Positions 1 to 10,752 of a DNA stretch of 64,000 nucleotides are shown in pieces; position 1 is the first letter of the stretch; the number at the start of each line of letters is the position of its first letter. The position numbers and the translations under genes were made by a program. The notes under the pieces were generated by a model, which saw nothing but the letters and a program-made list of their open reading frames with translations, made no database searches and was not told the DNA's origin. This DNA comes from Haematococcus lacustris. Its lineage: Eukaryota > Chlorophyta > Chlorophyceae > Chlamydomonadales > Haematococcaceae. The DNA lies in the NCBI GenBank assembly GCA_030144725.1, contig JASKMD010000029.1, positions 12,630,733 to 12,694,732 of the forward strand. The letters are read 5' to 3'.

Positions 1-2963
1 CCCAGCCCAGCCCAGCCCAGCCCAGCCCAGCCCAGCCCAGCCCAGCCCAGCCCAGCCCAGCCCAGCCCAGCCCAGCCCAGCCCAGCCCAGCCCAGCCCAG
101 CCCAGCCCAGCCCAGCCCAGCCCAGCCCAGCCCAGCCCAGCCCAGCCCAGCCCAGCCCAGCCCAGCCCAGCCCAGCCCAGCCCAGCCCAGCCCAGCCCAG
201 CCCAGCCCAGCCCAGCCCAGCCCAGCCCAGCCCAGCCCAGCCCAGCCCAGCCCAGCCCAGCCCAGCCCAGCCCAGCCCAGCCCAGCCCAGCCCAGCCCAG
301 CCCAGCCCAGCCCAGCCCAGCCCAGCCCAGCCCAGCCCAGCCCAGCCCAGCCCAGCCCAGCCCAGCCCAGCCCAGCCCAGCCCAGCCCAGCCCAGCCCAG
401 CCCAGCCCAGCCCAGCCCAGCCCAGCCCAGCCCAGCCCAGCCCAGCCCAGCCCAGCCCAGCCCAGCCCAGCCCAGCCCAGCCCAGCCCAGCCCAGCCCAG
501 CCCAGCCCAGCCCAGCCCAGCCCAGCCCAGCCCAGCCCAGCCCAGCCCAGCCCAGCCCAGCCCAGCCCAGCCCAGCCCAGCCCAGCCCAGCCCAGCCCAG
601 CCCAGCCCAGCCCAGCCCAGCCCAGCCCAGCCCAGCCCAGCCCAGCCCAGCCCAGCCCAGCCCAGCCCAGCCCAGCCCAGCCCAGCCCAGCCCAGCCCAG
701 CCCAGCCCAGCCCAGCCCAGCCCAGCCCAGCCCAGCCCAGCCCAGCCCAGCCCAGCCCAGCCCAGCCCAGCCCAGCCCAGCCCAGCCCAGCCCAGCCCAG
801 CCCAGCCCAGCCCAGCCCAGCCCAGCCCAGCCCAGCCCAGCCCAGCCCAGCCCAGCCCAGCCCAGCCCAGCCCAGCCCAGCCCAGCCCAGCCCAGCCCAG
901 CCCAGCCCAGCCCAGCCCAGCCCAGCCCAGCCCAGCCCAGCCCAGCCCAGCCCAGCCCAGCCCAGCCCAGCCCAGCCCAGCCCAGCCCAGCCCAGCCCAG
1001 CCCAGCCCAGCCCAGCCCAGCCCAGCCCAGCCCAGCCCAGCCCAGCCCAGCCCAGCCCAGCCCAGCCCAGCCCAGCCCAGCCCAGCCCAGCCCAGCCCAG
1101 CCCAGCCCAGCCCAGCCCAGCCCAGCCCAGCCCAGCCCAGCCCAGCCCAGCCCAGCCCAGCCCAGCCCAGCCCAGCCCAGCCCAGCCCAGCCCAGCCCAG
1201 CCCAGCCCAGCCCAGCCCAGCCCAGCCCAGCCCAGCCCAGCCCAGCCCAGCCCAGCCCAGCCCAGCCCAGCCCAGCCCAGCCCAGCCCAGCCCAGCCCAG
1301 CCCAGCCCAGCCCAGCCCAGCCCAGCCCAGCCCAGCCCAGCCGCCAGCCCAGCCCAGCCCAGCCCAGCCCAGCCCAGCCCAGCCCAGCCCAGCCCAGCCC
1401 AGCCCAGCCCAGCCCAGCCCAGCCCAGCCCAGCCCAGCCCAGCCCAGCCCAGCCCAGCCCAGCCCAGCCCAGCCCAGCCCAGCCCAGCCCAGCCCAGCCC
1501 AGCCCAGCCCAGCCCAGCCCAGCCCAGCCCAGCCCAGCCCAGCCCAGCCCAGCCCAGCCCAGCCCAGCCCAGCCCAGCCCAGCCCAGCCCAGCCCAGCCC
1601 AGCCCAGCCCAGCCCAGCCCAGCCCAGCCCAGCCCAGCCCAGCCCAGCCCAGCCCAGCCCAGCCCAGCCCAGCCCAGCCCAGCCCAGCCCAGCCCAGCCC
1701 AGCCCAGCCCAGCCCAGCCCAGCCCAGCCCAGCCCAGCCCAGCCCAGCCCAGCCCAGCCCAGCCCAGCCCAGCCCAGCCCAGCCCAGCCCAGCCCAGCCC
1801 AGCCCAGCCCAGCCCAGCCCAGCCCAGCCCAGCCCAGCCCAGCCCAGCCCAGCCCAGCCCAGCCCAGCCCAGCCCAGCCCAGCCCAGCCCAGCCCAGCCC
1901 AGCCCAGCCCAGCCCAGCCCAGCCCAGCCCAGCCCAGCCCAGCCCAGCCCAGCCCAGCCCAGCCCAGCCCAGCCCAGCCCAGCCCAGCCCAGCCCAGCCC
2001 AGCCCAGCCCAGCCCAGCCCAGCCCAGCCCAGCCCAGCCCAGCCCAGCCCAGCCCAGCCCAGCCCAGCCCAGCCCAGCCCAGCCCAGCCCAGCCCAGCCC
2101 AGCCCAGCCCAGCCCAGCCCAGCCCAGCCCAGCCCAGCCCAGCCCAGCCCAGCCCAGCCCAGCCCAGCCCAGCCCAGCCCAGCCCAGCCCAGCCCAGCCC
2201 AGCCCAGCCCAGCCCAGCCCAGCCCAGCCCAGCCCAGCCCAGCCCAGCCCAGCCCAGCCCAGCCCAGCCCAGCCCAGCCCAGCCCAGCCCAGCCCAGCCC
2301 AGCCCAGCCCAGCCCAGCCCAGCCCAGCCCAGCCCAGCCCAGCCCAGCCCAGCCCAGCCCAGCCCAGCCCAGCCCAGCCCAGCCCAGCCCAGCCCAGCCC
2401 AGCCCAGCCCAGCCCAGCCCAGCCCAGCCCAGCCCAGCCCAGCCCAGCCCAGCCCAGCCCAGCCCAGCCCAGCCCAGCCCAGCCCAGCCCAGCCCAGCCC
2501 AGCCCAGCCCAGCCCAGCCCAGCCCAGCCCAGCCCAGCCCAGCCCAGCCCAGCCCAGCCCAGCCCAGCCCAGCCCAGCCCAGCCCAGCCCAGCCCAGCCC
2601 AGCCCAGCCCAGCCCAGCCCAGCCCAGCCCAGCCCAGCCCAGCCCAGCCCAGCCCAGCCCAGCCCAGCCCAGCCCAGCCCAGCCCAGCCCAGCCCAGCCC
2701 AGCCCAGCCCAGCCCAGCCCAGCCCAGCCCAGCCCAGCCCAGCCCAGCCCAGCCCAGCCCAGCCCAGCCCAGCCCAGCCCAGCCCAGCCCAGCCCAGCCC
2801 AGCCCAGCCCAGCCCAGCCCAGCCCAGCCCAGCCCAGCCCAGCCCAGCCCAGCCCAGCCCAGCCCAGCCCAGCCCAGCCCAGCCCAGCCCAGCCCAGCCC
2901 AGCCCAGCCCAGCCCAGCCCAGCCCAGCCCAGCCCAGCCCAGCCCAGCCCAGCCCAGCCCAGC
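1..2963. repeat. CCCAG pentanucleotide satellite array
   Basis: About 590 head-to-tail copies of CCCAG run without visible substitution, apart from one irregular unit (CCGCCAG) near 1341 that shifts the phase. The array continues past the left edge of the window, so its true length is unknown. It does not resemble the TTTTAGGG, TTTAGGG or TTAGGG telomere units of algae. No gene is visible in it. Confidence 0.97.
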
Positions 2964-3619
2964 TCAGCTGCCACCACCACACCACCACCACCACCAGCTC
3001 GACAACTGTGGAGGCTGGCATGTAGGCCGCCAAACACCTAGAGAGATTGCAGGCTAAGGAGGGCGAGAGGTGCACAGGGCGTGGGGAGGGCAGGGGCAAG
3101 GGCAGGGGCATGGGCAGGTGTAGGGGTAGGAGAGGGCGAGAGTGATGGTAAGGATGATGAGGTTGTGATGGAAGGAACCACACGCTTCAGTGCTCGAAGG
3201 CGGCTGCCTCAGTAGTGAACAAATGCATGTGTGGACAATGTGCTATTGAAAGACAGAGGGTGAAAGACAGAGGGTCACCAAACACGCATCACTTCAATGT
3301 TTGAGCCAGGAGCTGTCACCGAATGTGTGCCGACTTTGGGTCCGGTTTCGGATCACCAATAAGGCGTATCACTACGGCAATCATTAGCTCATCCTCAGCC
3401 TCGCGCCGACGACGATCACCAAAAGCGAACATTCGGATGGACAAAGGTGGATGTCGTGGTCGTGCAAAGGGATGAAGCTCTCGTTAAGCTCGCGACCACT
3501 CGCCACAACTCGCAACTGAACCCAACCTCCATTTTCCCCCATTCCCCCGCATTGGAAACGGGGGGTAAAAAGTGCATTCCCCCGTTCCCCTCTACCCCGT
3601 TACCCCGCATTGGAAGAAC
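2964..3619. other. Low-complexity spacer, no gene recognised
   Basis: The stretch opens with short CCA/CACCAC repeats, continues with purine-rich GGGGCAGG-type simple sequence around 3080-3140, and contains short CCCCGTT/CCCCGCATTGG direct repeats at 3540-3610. Small reading frames exist on both strands, but none has recognisable protein character. The LINE truncation point lies at its right edge. Confidence 0.5.
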
Positions 3620-3625
3620 CCCCAC

Positions 3626-4320
3626 AGCATGGCGCTCAGGAAGTTGGGTGGGCAGTGGAAGCTCCTAGATTCCGACAGCTCCAGTAAATCAGCTATAGCC
3701 ATCTGTGAGCTGTCGCATTCTTACACGAACCACTTCCACGAGGTGTTCGTCATTGCACCCGACCCGGCAGCCACACCAGCCCAAACAATGGCCACCACCC
3801 GACAGGGTATTAGTCACATTATCAGCCACAAGGAAGACAACCAGGACCCGTCCCAATGCTACATGGAAAGGCAATACAAACAATGTTGTCTTGTGCACGC
3901 CATCAACATGGCCATAGGGAAACCCATGATCTGGCCCGAAGACGTCATCACCCACTGCAAATCACTCGACACACACATCCAAGGCCTTGCCAACCAGGCA
4001 AGGCAGAAGCACAGGATAATACCACTACGTAGCAGCCTCCCACACATCTACGAGGAATCTGGCAACTTCACCATCTCCACCATAAACCACTACCTATACC
4101 ACCACCACAAGGACTTCCACCTATGCCCTACCGCCACAACCACCACCAACAACAACATCACACCAGAGCTCCTCACCACGCTCACGGGCAAGACGGACAG
4201 CTACACTAACACAGCCGCCGTCCTCATTACTCACAATCACGCTACCACCATCCGCCACATTAACAACGCATGGCACTGGTTGGACTCGGAACAAGGCCGC
4301 CCATGCCGATTGGACACCCC
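3626..4320 (+). pseudogene. LINE copy 1: cysteine-protease-like N-terminal fragment
   Basis: The reading frame starts in the last part of one protease-like domain (GGQWKLLDS) and holds a second domain in full: a Cys box (QCCLVHAINMAIG, near 3880), a conserved HINHYLYHHH-type middle, then ITHNHATTIRH and WHWLDSEQG near 4225-4290. The spacing and the Cys...His...W-x-LDS pattern resemble Josephin-type cysteine proteases (deubiquitinase fold); this is inference from motifs. It is clearly related to, but diverged from, the equivalent part of the copy at 54310. The frame was open into the APE region until a MITE landed after the codons for D-T-P. The true amino end is missing. The ATG at 3629 is simply the first in frame and may not be a start. 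Confidence 0.7.
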
Positions 4321-4559
4321 CACTCCTACAAATTAGTCCCTGCATTCTTCCCTGCACTTTTGGCCAACCTTGTCCGATCGGGCTGAAATTTTGATAGATG
4401 GTGTTTTGCAGAAAATAAAACATATTGTTTTTTGAGAAATATTTTCAAAAAACGATATGTTTTATTTTCTGCAAAACACCATCTGTCAAAATTGCAGCCC
4501 GATCGGACAAGGTTGGCCAAAGGTGCAGGGAAGAATGCAGGGACTAATTTGTAGGAGTG
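4321..4559. mobile_element. Foldback MITE, CACTCCTAC family, copy 1
   Basis: The 239-bp element is an almost perfect palindrome: the left end CACTCCTACAAATTAGTC is mirrored by GACTAATTTGTAGGAGTG on the right, and the arms nearly meet at an AT-rich centre (about 4430-4450). It is flanked by a CC duplication (4319-4320 and 4560-4561). Removing it with one CC gives an uninterrupted LINE frame, D-T-P followed by E-D-W, matching the homologous stretch near 57340. No coding capacity. Termini starting CACT and 2-bp duplications suggest mobilisation by a CACTA-like transposase (inference). Confidence 0.93.
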
Positions 4560-4561
4560 CC

Positions 4562-7016
4562 GGAAGACTGGCTTCAGCTGAGGGGTACACTCGTTCAAAT
4601 TAAAAAGGGCGACGCGGCTGATACCAACCTCATCCACCCACTATGCTGGCTAGCTGACCCTACAAGGCGCGCCACAACGGAGCAGCTGGAACAACATCTA
4701 CGTACCACCCACATCGACCTTACTACCCAAGACCTGGGCGCACAACCCGCGCACACACCCCGAACAGACCGGCCGCTACCCACTGCACAACCAGCGAGTT
4801 ACAAGCGCATACTAACAGCCACAGCAGACACCCACCCGACAGACAAGCAGGCCCGGCCGCGACGACGCCGGGCCGCCCCCACAGTCACTCTTCCCACTCT
4901 ACAAGACCGGTCAAGCAGTAAACGGCCCACGACATCGGGCACCATCGTAGACAAAAGACGGACCAAGCCAAGAGCGCAAACCAAGGACCCGCACACGCAG
5001 ACCCTGATGTACAGATACCTAAACACAGCCCCCACCCCACCCCCCGCCGCCAACCCCACAATACCGCCACCCCCCACCGATAACCTACCTGAACACCCAG
5101 GACCACACCCACAACACAGCACCTTGCCAACCCGGCAGCCACAACCAACACACAATCGACAGCATATCACACTAACGACCTTGAACGTCAGAAGCCTCCA
5201 TAGGTCCAGGAACGACGTCCTGAACCTTGTGCATCAACACAGCCCGGACATCCTGATCCTAACTGAAACCATGACCCAGCCCAAGAGCAACAATCCAGAC
5301 TCTGGCTGGCTGAGGAGAGTCATGCCAGACTATACGACACACCGACACAGAGGCCATAGTGACATACTAATCATCATACTAGGCATCAAACACAACTTAG
5401 CCATCCAAATGAAAACCACTATGCTTCCACCGAGCATCGACGCTGAGGTGAACGCACGATGCGTCATCCTGACCCTCAACCAACACCAGTGCGAACAGCT
5501 CACCATCATCGCCACGTATTGGCCGTCGGGAAACAACGGGGACGCGCTGTTAATGCGAGGGAAAATGCAAGAACACATACGAACAGCCACCGGCCACCTG
5601 CCCGGCTCACTCATCCTGGCGGGAGATATCAACGCCACGATGAAAACAGAGGATCGCTCCGAGCACACCGAATACACACAAGACAGCATGATGAGGGGGT
5701 TCGCCGCAGAAATGCACCTGAAGGAAGCTGACCCCGGCGACCGGGCCTGGACCTACCAGCAACCGCACTGCAACAGCCGCATCGACGCTATTCTAACACG
5801 CGACGCAAGACACGGCCCTGAGCACCGCACGCACGTCGATACCAACGTCTATCTGAGCGACCACAGGCCACTCACCGCCACATTGAGTACAGCCCGCCTG
5901 GGCATAGACCTGGCAGCCCCACACAAACCACCGAAGCACAGCCACACCATCCTCACCACCCCCATTACCAACAAGGACAGGGAAGCCTACCGCCTGGCAG
6001 TGCAACAACCCAGCTCAGGCGCCCCACAATTGCATGCAGAACTGACAGCCTTCTTAGCCCCTATATACACAGAGGCTACCCACCACCTGGCTACACTTGG
6101 CAAGACCAACCCTCAACAACCACAGCGCCTGACATCAGTGGCAGGACGCCCGGCCGGGGAAGCTGTAGACACCGCAGCCACCATGCTCACAAACCTCCTA
6201 CAAACGTGCAGGGCGGCAGCTATAAAGACATGCAACACTAAGACCCTCACAAGGGGAGGCCAGCACTACCAACGCAGGACCATGTGCAAGATTAGACTGG
6301 CACTGGGCAGAAAGCTTAAGACCGCTAGAGACCTCAGCCGGAAGGCTAACTCCCTCTTTAAGCAAACCAACGTGCATCCGACAATCGACGAACTCATTCT
6401 AGGGACAGATGCGATAAACGAAGAGATCAGGGACGCGGTGCAAGCGCGACAGGGTGAAGACCCAACCGAAAATCACGTGCAGGCCGCGCTCGCCCAACTG
6501 ACCAATACGTACCGCGACCAAATCCACCAACTAGACGACGATGACTCCGCACTCGCCATCGCACAAGCTCGCGTCAGAATGCAACAACTGATCAGCACCC
6601 AGCCCAAGAAGGCTAACAAACGTATCTTGCGCCCGTCCCGCACCGACCACAAAGGCCTACAGGCGCTAGCTGACCCTGACACCAAAACCATATGCACAGC
6701 CCCTGCCGACCTCAACCGGATAATCACCGCCGCATATGGGCAGAAGCTGGCGGCCCCGACCCCCAAGACTGGCCACTACACTAACACACAGACACGAAAC
6801 TACCCGTGGGCTCGCGCCAAAGCCGACGACGCCTTCGCTTTACACGCATGCCAAAACCTACACTGGCTGCACACAACCATCATGGACAAGGCAGGCTTCC
6901 AGGAATGCATCAGCAGGCTGTCAGGAGGCAAGGCCACGGGACCAGACGGGGTGGAGAACGAGATCATCAAGATGCTGCCATGGGAGATGCGGGAAACCAT
7001 CCACCAGCTCTTCATC
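4562..7016 (+). pseudogene. LINE copy 1: APE endonuclease and start of reverse transcriptase
   Basis: After a basic, proline/threonine-rich linker (about 4650-5150) comes an exonuclease/endonuclease/phosphatase-type domain. TLNVRSL lies near 5177, LILTET near 5250, GDIN at 5622-5633 and SDHRPL at 5856-5873; these are the usual APE metal-binding and catalytic blocks that nick target DNA for target-primed reverse transcription. A long helical region follows. The beginning of the reverse transcriptase (GGKATGPDGVENEIIKMLPWEMRETIHQ, about 6925-7010, described here by position) is cut at 7016 by the hAT insertion, so the read-through frame ends in hAT sequence at 7064. The frame resumes at 10761 after the insertion. 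It is nearly identical to the minus-strand copy at 62640-64000. Confidence 0.9.
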
Positions 7017-7345
7017 CAGGGCTGGGCATACAGCGATACAGAGATACAGATACAGTTTCTGTAGCTTCCGTTTCTGTATGATACAGGCCGGCCGGGCCGT
7101 AAGATACAGCCCAACCGACTGTATCGGGGAATCTTTTTTGTTTTCGCCCCTTTTTTTTAAACTTGCTTGCCTTTGGCCAATCTATTCAGCGAACTTGCAC
7201 GGACTTCGTGGTTGTATCCCCACTACTCATGCCGGTTCGTGGTTGTATCCCCACTACTCATGCCACCATTCATTCTCCAGCCTGACTAGCTCCAGCCCCA
7301 AGATCACATCATGCCTATGTTACTTCTTTATGATGGTGGCTTTCT

Positions 7346-10300
7346 TTACTCGGAGATGCCGTTAGGCTGGTGCTGCAGCCACTCCTCAAACTCAGCACGC
7401 TCCTCCTCACTCGACCTTGTCTGTCCCCTTGTGCCCTTGAGCGCCCTCCGGTTGAAGTAGATGTAGGAGCTCATCCACATCCTGCCCATCAACATTGACT
7501 GGCGGTGGTCGCTCCAGATGTGCTTGAAAGTGTTGAACACCCGTTCGGTGGACGCGGAAGTAGCAGGGATGCTCAGTAGCCTCATAGCCACGTCTCGCAA
7601 CACACCAAAGCCGTGGCCATAAGTCTGCCACCACAAGCATGGATTTGCTGTGAGCACAGTGTCCAGAACTGAGTTGCTGAGTCCAACGAGCTGCAATGCC
7701 TTGGGCATCAGCCACCGCTGGTGTAGGTTGAAGCGGGCATCACCAGCTGCCCGGTCAGTACCTGCACATGGTGCAATGACTAGATAAAAAAAGGTGCAAT
7801 GGCACGCTGCAGTATAGTGTAGGCGATGTAAAAGGGAAGGCTATGGGATGGGAAAGATAAGAGCATGGGCATGGGAGTGAGCATGAGCATAGGCAAGGAC
7901 AAGGCGAGGGCAGGGGTTGGGGAATATGTCATAGGGCAAGTCACGGGCATAAGCATGGGCACATACCTTGACCGTCCGCGCTTGCCAGCTCTGCAATGCA
8001 CATGTCAGCCATCATGACTTGTGAGTGCGTTAGCTCTGTATGACGACCGCGGTACCGGGGGTCCAGCAGCCTTGTTGCATACAAGGCCCCTGTCTCGCCG
8101 TACGCCACTCGCTCATTGAAGAGCTTGCTCATAGCAGCCAGCTCAGAGAAGTTGGCAGCTTCCTCGCACCCAAAGGAGCCAGCTGCAATTTGCAACCACC
8201 GTCATGCACAACTTCATTGGGTTGGGCCATGAAGATGACAGAGGCAAGGATGGGAAACTCAGATTGTAAACCCACCTTGCCCAGCCGCCAGCTGCCCCTG
8301 CCCAGCTCCAGGCTGCCCAGCCGCCAGCTGCCCCTGCCCAGCTCCAGGCTGCCCAGCCGCCAGCTGCCCCTGCCCAGCTCCAGGCTGCCCAGCCGCCAGC
8401 TGCCCCTGCCCAGCTCCAGGCTGACCAGCCGCCAGCTGCCCCTGGCCAGCTCCAGGCTGACCAGCCGCCAGCTGCCCCTGCCCAGCTCCAGGCTGACCAG
8501 CCACCAGCTGCCCCTGCCCAGCTCCAGGCTGACCAGCCGCCAGCTGCCCCTGCCCAGCTCCAGGCTGACCAGCCGCCAGCTGCCCCTGCCCAGCTCCAGG
8601 CTGACCAGCCGCCAGCTGCCCCTGCCCAGCTCCAGGCTGACCAGCCACCAGCTGCCCCTGCCCAGCTCCAGGCTGACCAGCCGCCAGCTGCCCCTGCCCA
8701 GCTCCAGGCTGACCAGCCGCCAGCTGCCCCTGCCCAGCTCCAGGCTGACCAGCCGCCAGCTGCCCCTGCCCAGCTCCAGGCTGCCCAGCCGCCAGCTGCC
8801 CCTGCCCAGCTCCAGGCTGACCAGCCGCCAGCTGCCCCTGCCCAGCTCCAGGCTGACCAGCAGCCAGCTGCCCCTGCCCAGCTCCAGGCTGACCAGCAGC
8901 CAGCTGCCCCTGCCCAGCTCCAGGCTGGCCAGCAGCCAGCTGCCCCTGCCCAGCTCCAGGCTGACCAGCAGCCAGCTGCCCCTGCCCAGCTCCAGGCTGA
9001 CCAGCAGCCAGCAGCCCAAGCCCAGCTGCGGTAAACATGCCCAATTGAGCGAAGGCGGCTTGAATCAACGCGCGAAAGTGGCGCATGATTATAAGAAGGC
9101 TATAGCAGACATCAGCCAAGTTGGCGCTGTCAGACTGCAAATCCTCCTGTAGCTTCACCAACGGCTGCATGGCTGTCCGGAGGAAGCGGTTGTAGGCCCA
9201 CCATGACTCATCCAGGATGTGTGCCTTGATACCTGCCACACGCTTTCGCTGGCCTTGAGATGTGCCCCTTGGCAGTGTGTTGAAGGGGGAGGCCTCATCA
9301 AGTGCGAGGTTCACAAGGGGCTGCCTGTTTGCAGCAATGCTGTCGAGCATGGTGGCCAGGCTGTGCATGCGTGTGTTGCTGGGAGGCTGCAGCTTTTGCT
9401 TGCTGCCTGAGTCCTTGCGCTGCTTCCTCAACAGGTCAGAGATGGCAATGGAATGCCGGGCGTACATGATGAGGTCCTTGGCTTCCTCTATGTGCACCTT
9501 GATGCGGGACAGCTGAGACCAATCTACATGAACACGAAATGAGGGGAGGGGGGCAGGAGGGCAAGTGGGATGACATGAGGGGAGGTGGGGAGATGGCAGG
9601 TGGCTCGGAGGTGGTGGAGGGGCAAGGCGGATGGCAATGAGGCTCCAGCTTGAGATGAAGGGAGGTGGGTGGATGGCGGAGGCTTGGAGGTGGTGGAGGG
9701 GCAAGGTGGTTAGCAATGAGATAGGTGGCCCATGCACTTGCCATTGAACGACAGGTTGATGACGTGCATCCAGCAGCCCGATGCCTTTGTCTTAGGGTAG
9801 GCTGCTTGCACCAAAGCCCAGAATGCTTTCATGGTGCTAGGTGTGTCGGTCACAAGAGCACAGACTTTGCCTTTCTGCAACCAACATGATACAGAATTTG
9901 AGCTCTTTCAATATGAGGGTAGGGCAGGGCAGGGCTAGGAGGGGGTGGGGCAGGGCTGGGCTGGGGCGGTGAGGGGCAGCGCCAGGCTGGAAGGGGGTGG
10001 GGCAGGGCTGGGAGGGGGTGGGGCAGGGTAGGGCAGGGCAGGGCAGGGGGTGGGGCAGGGTTGGGCTGGGGCAGCGAGGGGCAACGCCAGGCTGGGAGGG
10101 GGGCATGGAGGAGGGCAGGGATCTCACCAAGTTGTGCTTGTCAAGGATGAGATCGAGCTTCTCCTTCATGAACAAAGCTGTCACACTGGCATCTTCAGTG
10201 TGCACAGCGTCCAACATGAAGGCGTGCCCCGACCATGCAACGCACCAGCCCAGAATGTGCTCCCCTCCTTGACTTGGGGACCAAGCGTCACACGTGATGG

Positions 10301-10603
10301 ACACATAGGGATGAGATGTGCCCCTTGGCAGTGTGTTGATAAATGGTTGATGTTTTTGCCAGCGCGGATGTCCTTTGTCCCGCAAGCATCGCACTCGTAC
10401 ACTCCCTCGTTGCCAGGAGCCTCATGGAAAAGCACCTTGTACCACGGCTCCTTTGGCCCTCGAGAAGCGTGAGAGGGCCCAGCAGCACAAGCGCGAGCTG
10501 TTGCACGCGCGATTCCTGGCTGGGGCAAGGATGTTTGCCGCAGAAGTGCACTAATGCGTTGTTGCCGAGTACCAGGCCCTTCCGTAGGTGATACACCCGC
10601 CAT
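7346..10603 (-). pseudogene. hAT transposase gene, spliced, probably defective
   Basis: Read right to left, the pieces are as follows. A BED-type zinc finger at about 10450-10300 (C-x2-C, then L-x2-H and H). A DUF659-like block at about 10310-10140 with the first acidic motif ITCDAW. An exon around 9880-9735 with VTDTPSTMKAFW and GCWMHVINLSF, the usual second-Asp region. A long exon (about 9522 to 8260) with ESWWAYNRFLRT, followed by an in-frame minisatellite. An exon about 8195-7970 with LLDPRYRG. A last exon about 7758-7346 with the hAT dimerisation block (IPATSASTERVF...). Introns with GT/AG borders separate most pieces. The BED and DUF659 parts lie in different frames with no clear intron and unusually close together, suggesting an internal deletion or frameshift. 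The family is certain; activity is doubtful. Confidence 0.85.
8281..9015 (-). repeat. 36-bp coding minisatellite inside hAT transposase
   Basis: About 20 tandem copies of a 36-bp unit (on the + strand, CAGCTGCCCCTGCCCAGCTC followed by a 16-bp remainder) are in frame with the transposase exon on the minus strand. They encode a 12-residue unit of the type GAGQGQLAAGQP. Units differ by single bases, which fall into patches, consistent with local expansion. The array sits between the helical insertion-type region and the exon with LLDPRYRG. Confidence 0.95.
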
Positions 10604-10752
10604 CGCGGCTAGTATCCAATAGGCGTGGCCAGTCGGTTAGCCAAAGATGCCGATACAGCCGATACAGTATCACATTACAGAGAAGCTACAGCTCACTCAT
10701 ACAGCGATACAGTCTGTATCTCTGTATCTTACATTGTATCGGGCCAGGCCTG

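Larger units (their letters stand above)
7017..10752 (-). mobile_element. hAT DNA transposon inserted in LINE copy 1
   Basis: The 3736-bp element has imperfect terminal inverted repeats: the left end begins CAGGGCTGGGC and the right end, read inward, begins CAGGCCTGGCC. Both are followed by subterminal GATACAG-type repeats (7030-7090 and 10640-10740). It is flanked by a perfect 8-bp target duplication TCTTCATC (7009-7016 and 10753-10760), as expected for hAT. Excision with one copy of the duplication restores the LINE reading frame (H-Q-L-F-I-I-M-W), exactly as in the uninterrupted copy 2. The transposase lies on the minus strand. Confidence 0.95.

Noticed and set aside
1..2963. CCCAG array as a telomere
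   Set aside because: The unit does not match known algal telomere repeats, and the array is followed by mobile elements without subtelomeric features I can name.
3416..3625. 69-codon minus-strand frame as a gene
   Set aside because: Low-complexity, no domain, overlaps direct CCCCG repeats and the LINE truncation junction.
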